A DNA stretch of 64,000 nt from Thiomargarita sp. (GTDB lineage: Bacteria > Pseudomonadota > Gammaproteobacteria > Beggiatoales > Beggiatoaceae): NCBI GenBank assembly GCA_020721005.1, contig DYNP01000009.1, positions 127,765 to 191,764 of the forward strand, given 5' to 3'. Both the position numbers and the translations under genes were made by a program. Positions 63,928 through 64,000 of this stretch are shown piece by piece; positions within the stretch are counted from its first letter, which is position 1, and every line of letters begins with the position of its first letter. The notes beneath the pieces were generated by a model. It was not told the DNA's origin. It worked only from the letters and a program-made list of their open reading frames with translations, and ran no database searches.

Positions 63928-64000
63928 ATGTCACGTTACTTGAACCCCTACACAGATTTTGGTTTCAAAAAATTATTTGGTGAAGAAGGGAATAAAGATT
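63928..64000 (+). CDS. Rpn-family recombination-promoting nuclease/putative transposase (partial)
   Basis: The first 24 codons run off the right edge. MSRYLNPYTDFGFKKLFGEE is the highly conserved start of Rpn/PDDEXK-family proteins (YhgA-like), which are abundant in sulfur bacteria and cyanobacteria. TAGGAGAAAACC before the ATG is a strong ribosome binding site. Members are DNA endonucleases that stimulate recombination. Confidence 0.88.
   Translation, partial: MSRYLNPYTDFGFKKLFGEEGNKD

Overview
The window looks like chromosomal DNA from a filamentous or large sulfur-oxidising gammaproteobacterium (Thiotrichales/Beggiatoaceae-like). This is inferred from the moderately AT-rich sequence, a standard gammaproteobacterial gene set (hemE, nadC, zwf, clpSA, uvrD, isc operon, fimV-type LysM protein, ompW, ubiK, comM), many large hybrid sensor kinases, an Rpn-family nuclease start at the right edge, and several families of dispersed repeats. 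No rRNA, tRNA, CRISPR array or intact insertion sequence was found.

Layout. 1-2.7 kb is a decayed accessory stretch: a frameshifted membrane protein, an orphan hypothetical protein, a broken CBS-domain gene beside a palindrome, an HNH nuclease, and the first copy (E1) of a large inverted-repeat element. 2.7-11.3 kb is housekeeping: clpA-clpS (minus), then RDD protein-uvrD-LysM/FimV protein-hemE-DUF368 (plus). 11.5-16.0 kb (minus) has dps, an XRE regulator and an RND efflux permease that seems to start at ATT. 16.1-18.6 kb (plus) has a lytic transglycosylase lipoprotein, an S24-fold protein without a DNA-binding domain, a retropepsin-like protein and nadC. 18.7-25.9 kb (minus) carries a lipoprotein, a glucose-6-phosphate mutarotase, zwf, a GcvR-like ACT protein, and part of a molybdenum hydroxylase set (MocA-like, XdhC, 2Fe-2S subunit) without the catalytic subunit, then a degenerate GGDEF protein. 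26.3-27.6 kb is a REC-kinase. 27.9-35.1 kb is a complete iscRSUA-hscBA-fdx-iscX operon running into glcF.

35-48 kb is rich in signalling: a quinone-oxidoreductase-like enzyme, a PhnD-type binding protein next to a frameshifted hybrid kinase, an 865-residue PAS/REC/REC/Hpt kinase, a membrane-anchored coiled-coil protein, HemJ, a VWA protein, a lipoprotein, a DUF2259 protein, a sigma-54 response regulator and metF. 48.8-53.3 kb (plus) has ompW, a TraB/GumN protein, a hemerythrin-like protein, queH, ubiK and comM (apparent CTG start). 53.4-56.9 kb holds one polypeptide combining sensor kinase, receiver and AraC regulator, bracketed by elements E2 and E3. 56.9-63.5 kb is one giant secreted multidomain protein (about 2,200 residues). 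The window ends in the first codons of an Rpn-family nuclease.

How it fits together: the isc block builds Fe-S clusters and would supply GlcF; mutarotase plus Zwf feed the oxidative pentose phosphate pathway; hemE and hemJ belong to haem synthesis; clpS-clpA form the N-degron adaptor/unfoldase pair. The most unusual feature is the repeat family E1/E2/E3. Each copy has two opposed arms of 26- or 34-bp units around a conserved core, lies just 3' of a minus-strand gene, and ends in TTGCAAGAG(G/A)TCTA. In E2 that end supplies the stop codon of the adjacent kinase.
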